Source: Paraburkholderia sp. PREW-6R (GTDB lineage Bacteria; Pseudomonadota; Gammaproteobacteria; Burkholderiales; Burkholderiaceae). Taken from it: 64,000 bases of DNA. Location of the stretch: the NCBI RefSeq assembly GCF_039621805.1, contig NZ_CP155076.1, forward strand, positions 279,857-343,856. Reading direction: 5' to 3'. Made by a program: the position numbers and the translations under genes. Below the pieces are notes generated by a model. That model saw only the letters and a program-made list of their open reading frames with translations, was not told the origin of the DNA and did not search any database. Below are positions 9,241-17,302 of this stretch, in pieces. Every line of letters starts with the position of its first letter. Positions within the stretch are counted from its first letter, which is position 1.

Positions 9241-9515
9241 ACCTATGGCCTTGCCGGCCTGAACCTTTCGAAAAGACCCATCAACACCTCGGCTTCTTCG
9301 ACGCCTGACACTGATGAACCGGAACGGCACACCGGCCTGCGGCAAAACCCGGAAAGTGATGAGGTTCACGAAGCCGCACGACTTTATGGGGGCTGCAGGC
9401 GCGAACTTCATCATGGCGCGGGGCTCAGCCCCAACCAACGACGCCGGATAGATTCGAGCGAGCCAACCCCTCCTTAAGCACATGGGGTTGCAAATCTGGG
9501 GCGGACCATAGATTT

Positions 9516-9645
9516 ACTTCGAAGTACGCTCCTCGACCGGCTGCTTCATCACGTACACGTCCTGCCGATCTCCGGCGACTCGTACAGGCTGAAGGTAAAC
9601 CGTCGGGCCGGCATGATTAACCGCGTCCCACGGCAGCACCTAAAC
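9516..9645 (+). pseudogene. IS21-type istB C-terminal remnant
   Basis: The plus strand encodes STLLDRLLHHVHVLPISGDS followed by YRLK and ending in a stop. This matches the extreme C-terminus of IstB helper ATPases (LLDRLxHHxxxxxxxGxSYR). The ATPase domain is missing, so only a scar of an IS21-family element remains. Confidence 0.7.
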
Positions 9646-10011
9646 GACGCGGACGACGTCAAAGGCAAACCCCGTTCGAAGGAGGTGCCGCTTAACTAAT
9701 ACCAGATGCCCGGACGAGCAATGCCACCTGCCCGACAGGGAGCAATTGCTCCCCCCGCACCTGCCAGCCCTACCGCTGTCCCGCATCCGGCTCCGAGCAT
9801 GATGCATCCGCAGCAAACTCATCGTCGCTGCCGCGCCCTGTCGGGAGTGAATGACAGCCAGAGCCACATTTTTTCCAGGGAGAGAGATCGAGCGCGACGC
9901 TGGCCGGCAGCGGCAACAACATCTCCATCGTACGCCGTGGGCGTTTTGCGGTCTTTCGTGTCATGCTGTCGGGAAGAACGCAATCTTCGGAAAACCCCGT
10001 TATCAGGTCCT
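9646..10011. other. No supported gene; a short Gly/Ala-rich frame
   Basis: Downstream of the broken tpsB no intact gene is visible. A 34-codon minus-strand frame (9696-9800) reads MLGAGCGTAVGLAGAGGAIA and then a short basic tail, similar to glycine-zipper segments. It lacks a clear ribosome site and may be the end of a frameshifted gene. Confidence 0.4.
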
Positions 10012-11753
10012 TCAGAACTGCGCTGTTATCTGGAAGCCCAGCGTTACGCTCGGCGCGGGAAAGCCGGGCGGCGCATAGATTGGCGTAGCCGCGAATACGT
10101 CGTAGCTGTACGTGCCCAGACGCGACGGCACCAAACCCTTCAGGCCGATGGCCGCACCCGCGAGCTGCGTGCCTGCGAGATTCGCCGCAGATGGTCCCCA
10201 CAGGTGGCCATAGTCGACCCCTGCATAGAGCACCCGCCCCATTTGTCCGATCGGATACTGGAGTTCGTTGCGCCAGTAGAAGCCTTTTTCCGCCGCCAGC
10301 ATCGTCTCGCCGCTGAACCCGCGCACGGTGTAGCGGCTGCCGATGGTCAGGTCGTCGATATAATTCAGCTCGTCGTTGGTGAACTGTCCGTGCAGGGTGG
10401 CGACATAACGCAACGGCTGACCGGCCACTGCGAACGGCACCGAGAAATTCGCGTCGAGCGTTGCCATCTTGAAGCGGTAGGTCGGCCCACCTGATGTATC
10501 GGACTGGGCACCGAGCCCGCCGATACCCTGCCGGTAAGCGAGCGTGCCGTCGAACTGCGCCGCGCCGAAGTAGTGCCGGTTGGTCAGCCCCGCCTCGATG
10601 AACGTGTTGTTGCGGTGCTGTAGTGGAATCTCGGTGCCTTCGATAAAGCTCGCGCCGAACCGCTTGACCAGCTGGAACTCGACGCCCGACACATCGTTCT
10701 GGCTACGATATACGACGCGCTCAAGTTTGAAGCCCGCCGTCTGCGCATTGCCGCTCGCTACGAAAATCTGGCTGGCCTGCGCAACCTGCTGGTAATAGGT
10801 GTTCGTGTAGCCGAACAGCGTGCCGGTCCAGTAACCCCACGGCACCGCATACGAGGCATTCCAGCCGTGCGTGCCAAGATCATGATTGCCGAACTGCAAA
10901 TCCTGGTTGTAGGCCGCCGAAAAGACATCGTTCAGGCCGAGCGGGTTGTACAGCCAAGCGACACATTACCAATGTAGCGGCCCGTTGCATCCGTACCCGA
11001 GTTGTCTGTAGAGACGACGAGCGACCAAGGCTTTGTACGATTGACGGTCACAACGACATCGCTCTCGCCTGGCGACGTACCGGGCACAATCTGCATCGTC
11101 GCATCCTGGTTCGGTACGCGCTTCATCTGCTCCAGACCCTGCTCGAGGTCGCGTAGCTGGAGCACGTCGCCGTCGCGAGCTGGGAAGGCGGTTTTCAGCG
11201 TGCGCCGTGTGCTGGCGTCGCCAACCTTCACATTGCGGATCACGCCCGGTATGAGCGTGAATTTCATCGCCCCTTTCGAGAGGTCCTGGGTCGGCACGAG
11301 TGCACGTGTCGTGATGTAGCCGTGGCTCAGAATGACGCCTTGCAGGCCCTTCGCCAGCAGGTCAACACCCTGCTTGCCAACACATTGGCCCTCATAATGG
11401 TGCAGCCAGTCATGCAGGAATGCGAACGAATCGAGCGGTAACGCCGATGCACCCTTCACACGAACAACTTCAGGCAGCCTATCGGGCACCTCGACCGTGA
11501 ACGAATCGATACGAAAGCACGGCGTCTCGTCGGGCAGCACTGGGTACTCCCCGACGACAGGGGCAGTCGAGCGTACAACGGGTGCGGCGACAGTCGCCGC
11601 GCGCTGCTGCGCGTCGCGCCGCTGCTCGATCTGCTGTTGCTGTTCTTCGTTGGTACGGGCCGCCGCTGCTACATCGGGCGGGGTCTGCTGCGCTTGAGCG
11701 AGAGATACCAAGACTGTGAGCGGCGCGGCCGCCAGCCTCTTTCGAATTTTCAT
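10012..11753 (-). pseudogene. Two-partner-secretion outer-membrane transporter, frameshifted
   Basis: A TpsB/FhaC-type transporter broken by a single missing base near 10953-10956. The upstream frame encodes a signal peptide (MKIRKRLAAAPLTVLVSLAQAQ), a Gln/Arg-rich linker and POTRA-like domains up to ATGRYIGNVSLG. The downstream frame resumes in the 16-strand barrel (QFGNHDLGTHGWNASYAVPW) and ends in the usual terminal Phe (ITAQF). The intact paralogue at 14637-16373 reads NVSLALYN at the same place, which shows the lesion. Most residues are shared with that paralogue. It is probably inactive unless the base is a sequencing error. It originally served the left CDI locus. Confidence 0.9.
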
Positions 11754-11836
11754 GTGTGAACGTTTGATGAGGGTGTGAGCGAACGACCACACCCTGTGAT
11801 TTTTGTTGTTATTTCCATCGAAAGGCGCCAACAAAT

Positions 11837-12160
11837 TTAGCTAACTTGATACGTTAGATCGAATCCAGAACCCTGAATTATCTCGCGAGCTTTTCCGATG
11901 AAGCGCAGTGCTTCTGACGATGGTTCATATTTCATCGCGATTTCGATTTCGCACCGACATCCTTTCGAGTCCGGGTAGTGCTGTTGCAATTCCCCCCCCT
12001 CTAGAAAGCAAAGATAACTGTTTATTTTTTCCTGTAGGAGAAGCAGATGCTCTTCTACAGGATTGGTCCATTCGAGATGATCGGCAATGACTAAACGTGC
12101 AAGTCCCTTCTTCGGATCAACGCCGATAATATCGACCACGTTTTCGTCAAGAATTGACAT
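11837..12160 (-). CDS. DUF6572-type immunity protein
   Basis: A 107-aa cytoplasmic protein. VVDIIGVDPKKGLARLVIAD, then HLEW and HLLLLQEKINSYLCFLEGGE, match my memory of DUF6572, a family found as immunity genes in polymorphic toxin loci. It sits between the broken tpsB and other immunity-type genes on the same strand, downstream of a displaced toxin fragment. Its cognate toxin is not in the window, so it is an orphan immunity candidate. The start ATG 12160 lacks a strong ribosome site. Confidence 0.7.
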   Translation of the reverse strand: MSILDENVVDIIGVDPKKGLARLVIADHLEWTNPVEEHLLLLQEKINSYLCFLEGGELQQHYPDSKGCRCEIEIAMKYEPSSEALRFIGKAREIIQGSGFDLTYQVS

Positions 12161-12288
12161 GACTTTTCCTGTTCAGTTCGATGAAGTCCGAACGAATTCA
12201 ATTCCGGTACATCATCCAGACTTCAATGTCGAAAGAAGCCGGGTGGCGCTAGGCTCGTTCAGGTCGGGCATTTCTTCGATCTGAAAAA

Positions 12289-12636
12289 TCATTCCGACTC
12301 TAGCAATTGTGGATCTTCCCAAGCGTCCTCGTACTGCTCCGTAATAAGAAAGCGCCACCCAGGCGGCAAGCCAAGGTAAGGAATAACCAATGGAGCCCAT
12401 TCTTTCAGATGAATCCCATGAAGCGGCACGAAGAAATCTTCTGCATGCGAAAACTCGTCGCCTGCCCATAGATACCACCCACACACATCATTTCCAGGCT
12501 GGAGGCGTAAGCCGTTTAGAGGCCGCAATCCATCCTGCACGTTTCTCGCGACCCCCACCTTCAAACTCAAATCGCAACCGAAGAAGTCGGCGCCGAAACG
12601 CATACATACATCGCGTTGTACATTCACTTTCATCAC
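12289..12636 (-). CDS. Imm33-like immunity protein
   Basis: A 115-aa protein whose C-terminal half, GWYLWAGDEFSHAEDFF and IPYLGLPPGWRFLI, resembles Imm33/DUF2185-type immunity proteins (GWxxWAGxE, LGLPPGWRFL). Starts at codons 1 and 2 are equally possible. It follows the DUF6966 gene by 19 bp on the same strand. About 130 bp of non-coding DNA separates it from the DUF6572 gene downstream. It probably protects against a toxin not encoded here. Family membership is by motif only. Confidence 0.6.
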   Translation of the reverse strand: MMKVNVQRDVCMRFGADFFGCDLSLKVGVARNVQDGLRPLNGLRLQPGNDVCGWYLWAGDEFSHAEDFFVPLHGIHLKEWAPLVIPYLGLPPGWRFLITEQYEDAWEDPQLLESE

Positions 12637-12655
12637 CTAGGAAAGCTTGAAATTG

Positions 12656-12928
12656 CTAACCGTGGCAAAGGGAATAAAGCTTTGACCTCAATGCGTCGAA
12701 CTCGTTGTTTTCCTTCGTCAGCGGCTGACCAGCCCTATAAATGACAATGTCATTTAACGATCCCATACCCCCAAACGTGGTTAGGATTTTGGAAACAGCA
12801 CTATCTGGATCACACTCTATTTCGATGCCAAACTTATCGAGAGATTGCGCCCAATCCTCAACGCCTCCAATTCGGAGGAGTTCGGACATCCTTGCCAACG
12901 TGAGCTTTATATCTTGCGTCTTGATCAT
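12656..12928 (-). CDS. DUF6966-type immunity protein
   Basis: A 90-aa protein. GGVEDWAQSLDKF, GGMGSLNDIVIY and FDALRSKLYSLC match the pattern I recall for DUF6966 small proteins of toxin loci. Its ATG overlaps the stop codon of the toxin fragment at 12925-13488 (ATGA), so the two are translationally coupled. It is the best candidate for the cognate immunity protein of that toxin. Confidence 0.65.
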   Translation of the reverse strand: MIKTQDIKLTLARMSELLRIGGVEDWAQSLDKFGIEIECDPDSAVSKILTTFGGMGSLNDIVIYRAGQPLTKENNEFDALRSKLYSLCHG

Positions 12929-13488
12929 TTCAACGGACTCGAATTGATAACTTTCACACCGTTAATCGTCCACGGCTTGAGAACAACTACCTGCTGCGTT
13001 CCTCCAACATAGAACCCACCTTGCGAACCGACTTGCCCAACATATACCTGAGTACCAGCAGGAATATTAACCGCAAACGACGTGTCGATTGGCGAAGTTG
13101 CGCCACCGGGCCAAACCGGCAGGACTGCTTTGTCAATTCTTGTCTGTACTACGCCTGAGGGTGGCGTTACGTCAAAGAACTGACCAAGAGGCTTGTCTGC
13201 GGTGCCCGCACGGTACAAAACCGTGTCATTTTGCAGTTGGACGACACTGTAGTTGCCGCCAGCGAAGGTTTCTGCGATTGCTGGATCTAACGAACCAGGG
13301 CTCACCGCAGTGTATGAACCCAGTACGTTGCCCGAAGTCGAACCGCTTGTAACCGTATCTTGAGCAACAGCACTACCAATCGCTCGTTCCGCCGCGTTTG
13401 CTGCTGACGTAATAGCTTTGCCCTCTCCTAGGGTCAAGACTCCTAGCGCGGCGTCACCGATCGATCCAACGGCTAGCGCGGCACCCAT
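12925..13488 (-). CDS. Displaced CDI toxin C-terminus
   Basis: About 187 aa from ATG 13488; the frame also continues upstream in altered sequence to 13593. The N-terminal 50 residues are Ala/Gly-rich (GAALAVGSIGDAALGVLTLG), like the pretoxin region of CdiA/BcpA proteins. The C-terminal domain contains VLYRAGTADKPLGQFFD, QTRIDKAVLPVWPGG and TQVYVGQVGSQGGFYVGG. That order (YRxG, QxRID, VYVGxxxxQGG) suggests a TNT/ADP-ribosyl-type fold, which is inference. There is no secretion domain or signal peptide, so it cannot be exported alone. It looks like an orphan toxin cassette that could recombine into tpsA. The immunity gene is coupled directly downstream. Confidence 0.65.
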   Translation of the reverse strand: MGAALAVGSIGDAALGVLTLGEGKAITSAANAAERAIGSAVAQDTVTSGSTSGNVLGSYTAVSPGSLDPAIAETFAGGNYSVVQLQNDTVLYRAGTADKPLGQFFDVTPPSGVVQTRIDKAVLPVWPGGATSPIDTSFAVNIPAGTQVYVGQVGSQGGFYVGGTQQVVVLKPWTINGVKVINSSPLK

Positions 13489-13509
13489 GCCGTAATTGTG
13501 AGCAAACAA

Positions 13510-13660
13510 TAGAGTTCGACACAAGGTTACGTTCAGAATCAGACACTTGGCGGCGCGCTTGGTAGTGCCTCTTCGAAATTGAGTTCGACACAACCCCCTC
13601 GCCGATCAACTGGCACAGGTCTCTTGCGACAAAATAGTTTGACACAGATTGCGACGCCAG
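13510..13660. repeat. Three copies of AGTTYGACACAR
   Basis: AGTTCGACACAA occurs at 13513-13524 and 13582-13593, and AGTTTGACACAG at 13635-13646, all in one orientation. Repeated short sites of this kind are typical of transposase-binding ends, so this is probably the residue of an IS end at the point where the toxin cassette lost its upstream part. 13660-13987 shows no gene. Confidence 0.5.
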
Positions 13661-13987
13661 GCAGGAGGCAACCCGGCGCGTGGGATACGCTGTCGGAGGT
13701 CAACCGTTGGAAATCCCGTTGCGTTGCAATACGCCAAGATCCCAGCGGCAGCTGGCATGTAGCGGGAGAGTGGACGCCGTTTGGTCCTGGTCATCGCCTA
13801 AATATTCTCCCGTCGTTGCAATGGGAGAATCGTCCGCCATCGGCGCCAGTGACCTAGATCAGGCTGCGAAACTCATTCAGGTCCAACTGACGGCAGATAT
13901 CGACGGTTCTTGACGTTCGGCGGTTGAACGTTGGTCTCCGCCCGAGAATCCTTATTGTCGAGAGCGTGTATGTCGCCCACTCGTCCT

Positions 13988-14605
13988 TTACTTCGTCAGG
14001 CGAACCACGTACAGCCCCGCCTGGTTCGGAGAGCCGGCGACGCTGTAATTCGGGCTGACGGCCATCAGCGGTCCTGGAACTGTCGGAGAGTAGGTCACGC
14101 TCGCAGGCGTAACGGTCGCCAGTTCAAGTGCGGGAGTGCCCGTCACCGTCTGCGTTGTCGAGAAATTGAACGTCAGCATCCGGCTGTCCATCTGCGTGAT
14201 ATCGCCAGAGCCGCCTTCCGTGATTTCGTAGGCGAAGGGCGTCGTGATGCCAGCGGGCACCGGGTCCGGTTTTCCCAGGCAGAGCGTCAAGGCGCGCGTG
14301 ACCCCACCCGTGGGGGCATTGAATTTCAGGGTTGCGATATTGTCATTGGAGACCATCGTCATCGCCGTGCCTGCAGCGGTACCCAGAGCGATATCGAGGC
14401 GACTGTAGTTGACCGGACAGTTGAACGTGGTCGATTGCGGCGATGACGCCGCGTCAGGCGCAGAGGCCGCACCTGGTGAGGATGCGCCCGCGGCGGCCGA
14501 CGAATCCGCTCCTGATGCTCCGCCACCGCCGCTGCCTCCACCACACGCGGCCAGCAGAACGGCGGTGCCAATCAGACCCATCGAAAATTTTCGGCTCGTC
14601 AACAT
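13988..14605 (-). CDS. Lipoprotein downstream of tpsB
   Basis: A 205-aa protein with a lipoprotein signal (MLTSRKFSMGLIGTAVLLAAC, Cys21), then a Gly/Ser/Ala-rich tether of about 45 residues and a globular domain without recognised motif. AAGGAG lies 6 nt before ATG 14605, which fixes the start. It begins 31 bp after the tpsB stop on the same strand, so it is probably the last gene of the CDI operon. Such an extra lipoprotein might act at the envelope with the BcpO-like protein; its role is unknown. Confidence 0.75.
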   Translation of the reverse strand: MLTSRKFSMGLIGTAVLLAACGGGSGGGGASGADSSAAAGASSPGAASAPDAASSPQSTTFNCPVNYSRLDIALGTAAGTAMTMVSNDNIATLKFNAPTGGVTRALTLCLGKPDPVPAGITTPFAYEITEGGSGDITQMDSRMLTFNFSTTQTVTGTPALELATVTPASVTYSPTVPGPLMAVSPNYSVAGSPNQAGLYVVRLTK

Positions 14606-14636
14606 TGTTAGCTCCTTATGGTCAGTGAATCGCACA

Positions 14637-16373
14637 TCAGAATTGTCCCGTCACCTGAAAGCCCAGCGTCACGCTCGGCGCGGGAAAACCGTGCGGCGCG
14701 TAGACCGGCGTACCGGCAAACACGTCATAGCTAAATGCCCCCAGGCGCGAGGGCACGGAACCCTTGAAGCCCAGGACCGCGCCCGCGAGCTGTGTCCCGG
14801 CAAGAAACGCGGTAGATGGGCCCCAGAGGTGGCCGTAGTCGAGGCCCGCATAAAGCATCTGGCCCGTCTGGCCAATCGGATACTGGAGTTCGTTGCGCAA
14901 GTAGAAGCCCTTCTCTGCGGCCAGCATCGTTTCACCGCTGAAACCCCGCACCGTGTAACGGCTGCCGATGGTCAGGTCATCGATATAGTTCAGTTCGTCG
15001 TTGGTGAACTGCCCGTGCAGCGTGCCCACATAGCGCAGCGTCTTCCCGGCCACGGCGAACGGTACCGAGAGATTAGCGTCGAGCGTCGCCATGTGGAAAT
15101 AGTACGTAGGCCCACTCGCTGTATTCGGCATCGCCCCGAGCCAGCCGATACCCTGACGATAAGCGAGCGTGCCGTCGAACTGGGCTGCGCCGAAGTAATG
15201 GCGATTGGTCAGCCCGGCCTCGATGAACGTGTTGTCGCGCTTTTGCTGCGGGATTTCGGTGTCGTCGATGAAGCTCGCGCCAAAGCGCTTGATTAGCTGA
15301 AACTCGACGCCCGAAACATCGTTCTGGCTACGACGAATGACGCGCTCCAGCTTCAGACCCGCTGTCTGCGCGTTTCCGCTCGAAACAAACGTCTGGTTGA
15401 CCCCAGCAATCTGCTGGTAATACGTGTTTGTGTAGCCGAAAAGGGTGCCTGTCCAGTAGCCCCACGGCACCGCATACGAGGCATTCCAGCCGTGTGTACC
15501 GAGGTCGTGGTTGCCGAACTGCAAATCCTGGTTGTAACCGCCCGAAAGCACGTCATTGATGCCCAGGAGGTTATAGAGCGCGAGCGACACGTTGCCGATG
15601 TAACGGCCCGTCGCGTCAGCGCCCGAGTTATCCGCTGAGACGACGAGCGACCATGGCTTCGTGCGCTTGACGGTGACGACGACATCACTCTGGCCGGGTT
15701 CGGTACCGGGCACAATCTCCATCGAGGCGTCCTGGTTCGGGACGCGCTTCATCTGCTCCAGTCCCTGCTCAAGGTCGCGCAACTGGAGGATGTCGCCGTC
15801 GCGAGCCGGAAAGGCGGTTTTCAGCGTGCCCCGTGTACTGGCGTCGGCAAACTTCAGGTTGCGGATCACGCCCGGTATAAGCGTGAATTTCATCGCCCCT
15901 TTCGAGAGGTCCTGGGTCGGCACGAGTACACGCGTCGTGATGTAGCCGTGGCTTAGGATGACGCCTTGCAAGCCCTTCGCCAGTTGGTCAACGCCCTGCT
16001 TGCCAACACATTGCCCCTCATAATGGCGCAGCCAGTCATGCAGGAATGCGAACGGATCGAGCGGCAACGCCGACGCACCCTTTACACGAACAACTTCAGG
16101 GAGCGTATCGGGAACCTCGACCGTGAACGTGTCGATGCGAAAGCACGGCGTCTCGACGGGCAGCACGGGGTACTCCCCGACGGCAGGGGCGGTCGAGCGT
16201 ACAACGGGAGCGGCGACTGTCGCCGCACGCTGCTGCGCGTCGCGTCGCTGCTCGACCTGCTGTTGCTGTTCGGCGTTGGTACGCGCCGCAGCATCGGGGG
16301 CTGTTTGCGCGGGCACATCAAACGAAATCAGGGATGCTAACGAGACGGCTGTTAGCTTCAATCGGTGGTGCAT
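14637..16373 (-). CDS. bcpB: Two-partner-secretion transporter (TpsB/BcpB)
   Basis: A 578-aa FhaC/ShlB-family outer-membrane protein that exports the TpsA exoprotein. It has a signal peptide (MHHRLKLTAVSLASLISFDV, cleavage near PAQ), a linker rich in Gln/Arg/Ala, POTRA-like domains (about 100-270, starting CFRIDTFTVEV), and a C-terminal beta-barrel containing YTVRGFSGE, the conserved VRGF/Y motif of the L6 loop, and ending QVTGQF. ATG 16373 is preferred because it starts the signal peptide; the frame runs open to 16484. It lies 29 bp after the BcpO-like gene, in the order A-I-O-B known from Burkholderia. A frameshifted paralogue sits 3 kb downstream. Confidence 0.9.
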   Translation of the reverse strand: MHHRLKLTAVSLASLISFDVPAQTAPDAAARTNAEQQQQVEQRRDAQQRAATVAAPVVRSTAPAVGEYPVLPVETPCFRIDTFTVEVPDTLPEVVRVKGASALPLDPFAFLHDWLRHYEGQCVGKQGVDQLAKGLQGVILSHGYITTRVLVPTQDLSKGAMKFTLIPGVIRNLKFADASTRGTLKTAFPARDGDILQLRDLEQGLEQMKRVPNQDASMEIVPGTEPGQSDVVVTVKRTKPWSLVVSADNSGADATGRYIGNVSLALYNLLGINDVLSGGYNQDLQFGNHDLGTHGWNASYAVPWGYWTGTLFGYTNTYYQQIAGVNQTFVSSGNAQTAGLKLERVIRRSQNDVSGVEFQLIKRFGASFIDDTEIPQQKRDNTFIEAGLTNRHYFGAAQFDGTLAYRQGIGWLGAMPNTASGPTYYFHMATLDANLSVPFAVAGKTLRYVGTLHGQFTNDELNYIDDLTIGSRYTVRGFSGETMLAAEKGFYLRNELQYPIGQTGQMLYAGLDYGHLWGPSTAFLAGTQLAGAVLGFKGSVPSRLGAFSYDVFAGTPVYAPHGFPAPSVTLGFQVTGQF

Positions 16374-16402
16374 TCTTTGTTCTCGTTTTCTTGTTGTCTG
16401 TC

Positions 16403-16627
16403 CTACAGTCCGGGCCTGGGTGAAATATGGCCAGGAGTCCACACCCATTCCGTACCGCTCCATTTCCAGAAGCCAATAACCCAAAATGCATTGGAGTTAG
16501 GTGGCAGCACGGGCTGCATTTCAGGTTTCGGCGGCGGCATGGGGGGCGCACCGGGAGGCACGTTTTGGCATCCGGCCAGCAGCATGACGGATGCAAATAG
16601 AATTCTTCGCTTTGGGCTACTCGGCAT
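16403..16627 (-). CDS. bcpO: BcpO-like small lipoprotein
   Basis: A 74-aa lipoprotein with signal MPSSPKRRILFASVMLLAGC (LAGC lipobox, Cys20), a proline-rich linker (PPGAPPMPPPKPEMQPVLPP), and a short aromatic C-terminus containing FWKWSGTEWVWTPGHI. This is the W-x-W-x-PGH type of motif of BcpO proteins in Burkholderia CDI operons. It lies between the immunity candidates and tpsB, the position expected for bcpO. It overlaps the preceding gene by 11 nt. In Burkholderia, BcpO is an accessory lipoprotein; its exact role is not settled. Confidence 0.75.
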   Translation of the reverse strand: MPSSPKRRILFASVMLLAGCQNVPPGAPPMPPPKPEMQPVLPPNSNAFWVIGFWKWSGTEWVWTPGHISPRPGL

Positions 16628-16940
16628 TGTTACCCTTGGTTTGCTTAATAGTTGCCTGATACCACTCCTGCGATTCCCAATCTTCCAAGGCCGAAATGAA
16701 TTGGGCCTCAGCTTCCGCAAGAGGAGAACCCGGCGCATAGAACGGATTGTCTTTTCCGAGGGCCTGGCGGTATCTGTAGCGCTGCGGTGGTTGTACGTTA
16801 CCCGCCTCAATTTCATCAAAGAGAGGGGTTAGCCACCGCAGCAACAATTGCACATCCGTATCGGCCCAATCACGTCCACCAAGTAACGCGCGAAATACTC
16901 TTGCCGTGTCTTTTAGTTTCCCGATCTCGCTCACAATCAA
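16617..16940 (-). CDS. Small protein of the CDI operon, second immunity candidate
   Basis: A 107-aa acidic cytoplasmic protein (MIVSEIGKLKDTARVFRALL and following), with no recognised family. Its ATG overlaps the stop of the preceding gene (ATGA at 16937-16940) and its own stop overlaps bcpO, so it is translated in series with both. Position suggests an immunity protein or a partner of one. Without a search I cannot tell whether this or its upstream neighbour is cognate to the tpsA toxin. Confidence 0.6.
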   Translation of the reverse strand: MIVSEIGKLKDTARVFRALLGGRDWADTDVQLLLRWLTPLFDEIEAGNVQPPQRYRYRQALGKDNPFYAPGSPLAEAEAQFISALEDWESQEWYQATIKQTKGNNAE

Positions 16941-17302
16941 TCATATTTCGGCAGATATTCCTTATATCCAAAAAACTCGTCCATCAATTGAAGATTAAAT
17001 TCGATGGACCATGTATCTGCCTCAATCTTGAATCTTCTATAATCTTCGTAGGACCAAAAATCCGCAGGGCCGAAGTAGTGCGGGCCGATACCCAACTGAA
17101 TGCTCGTCAAGTAAGCACCTCGATCCTCTCCGATAGAGATTTTCAGAACATGCTTCTTATCCAGCAGGAAATGAGAGGCAAGCGCACCCCTGTCTTCCGA
17201 CCAGAGGAAGTGCTTGATACTTCTATTACCAGTTTTTCGATAATAGGCGCGAACCGTATCGTCCAGTAATTTCCTGCCTTCCAAATCATTTTTTAGTTGC
17301 AT
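16937..17302 (-). CDS. CDI immunity protein candidate (BcpI position)
   Basis: A 121-aa protein starting at ATG 17302, chosen because AAGGAGGT lies 7 nt upstream; a GTG at 17320 in the same frame is less likely. The start lies inside the 3' end of tpsA, a 17-nt overlap typical of toxin-immunity pairs. No signal peptide is present, so it is cytosolic, as expected. The sequence is rich in aromatic and charged residues (DFWSYEDYRRFKIEADTW); I do not recognise the family. It most likely neutralises the C-terminal toxin domain of the neighbouring tpsA. Confidence 0.7.
   Translation of the reverse strand: MQLKNDLEGRKLLDDTVRAYYRKTGNRSIKHFLWSEDRGALASHFLLDKKHVLKISIGEDRGAYLTSIQLGIGPHYFGPADFWSYEDYRRFKIEADTWSIEFNLQLMDEFFGYKEYLPKYD

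Noticed and set aside
14409..15296. A 295-codon plus-strand frame opposite tpsB and its lipoprotein
   Set aside because: A near copy of it occurs opposite the other tpsB, only because the sense genes are paralogous.
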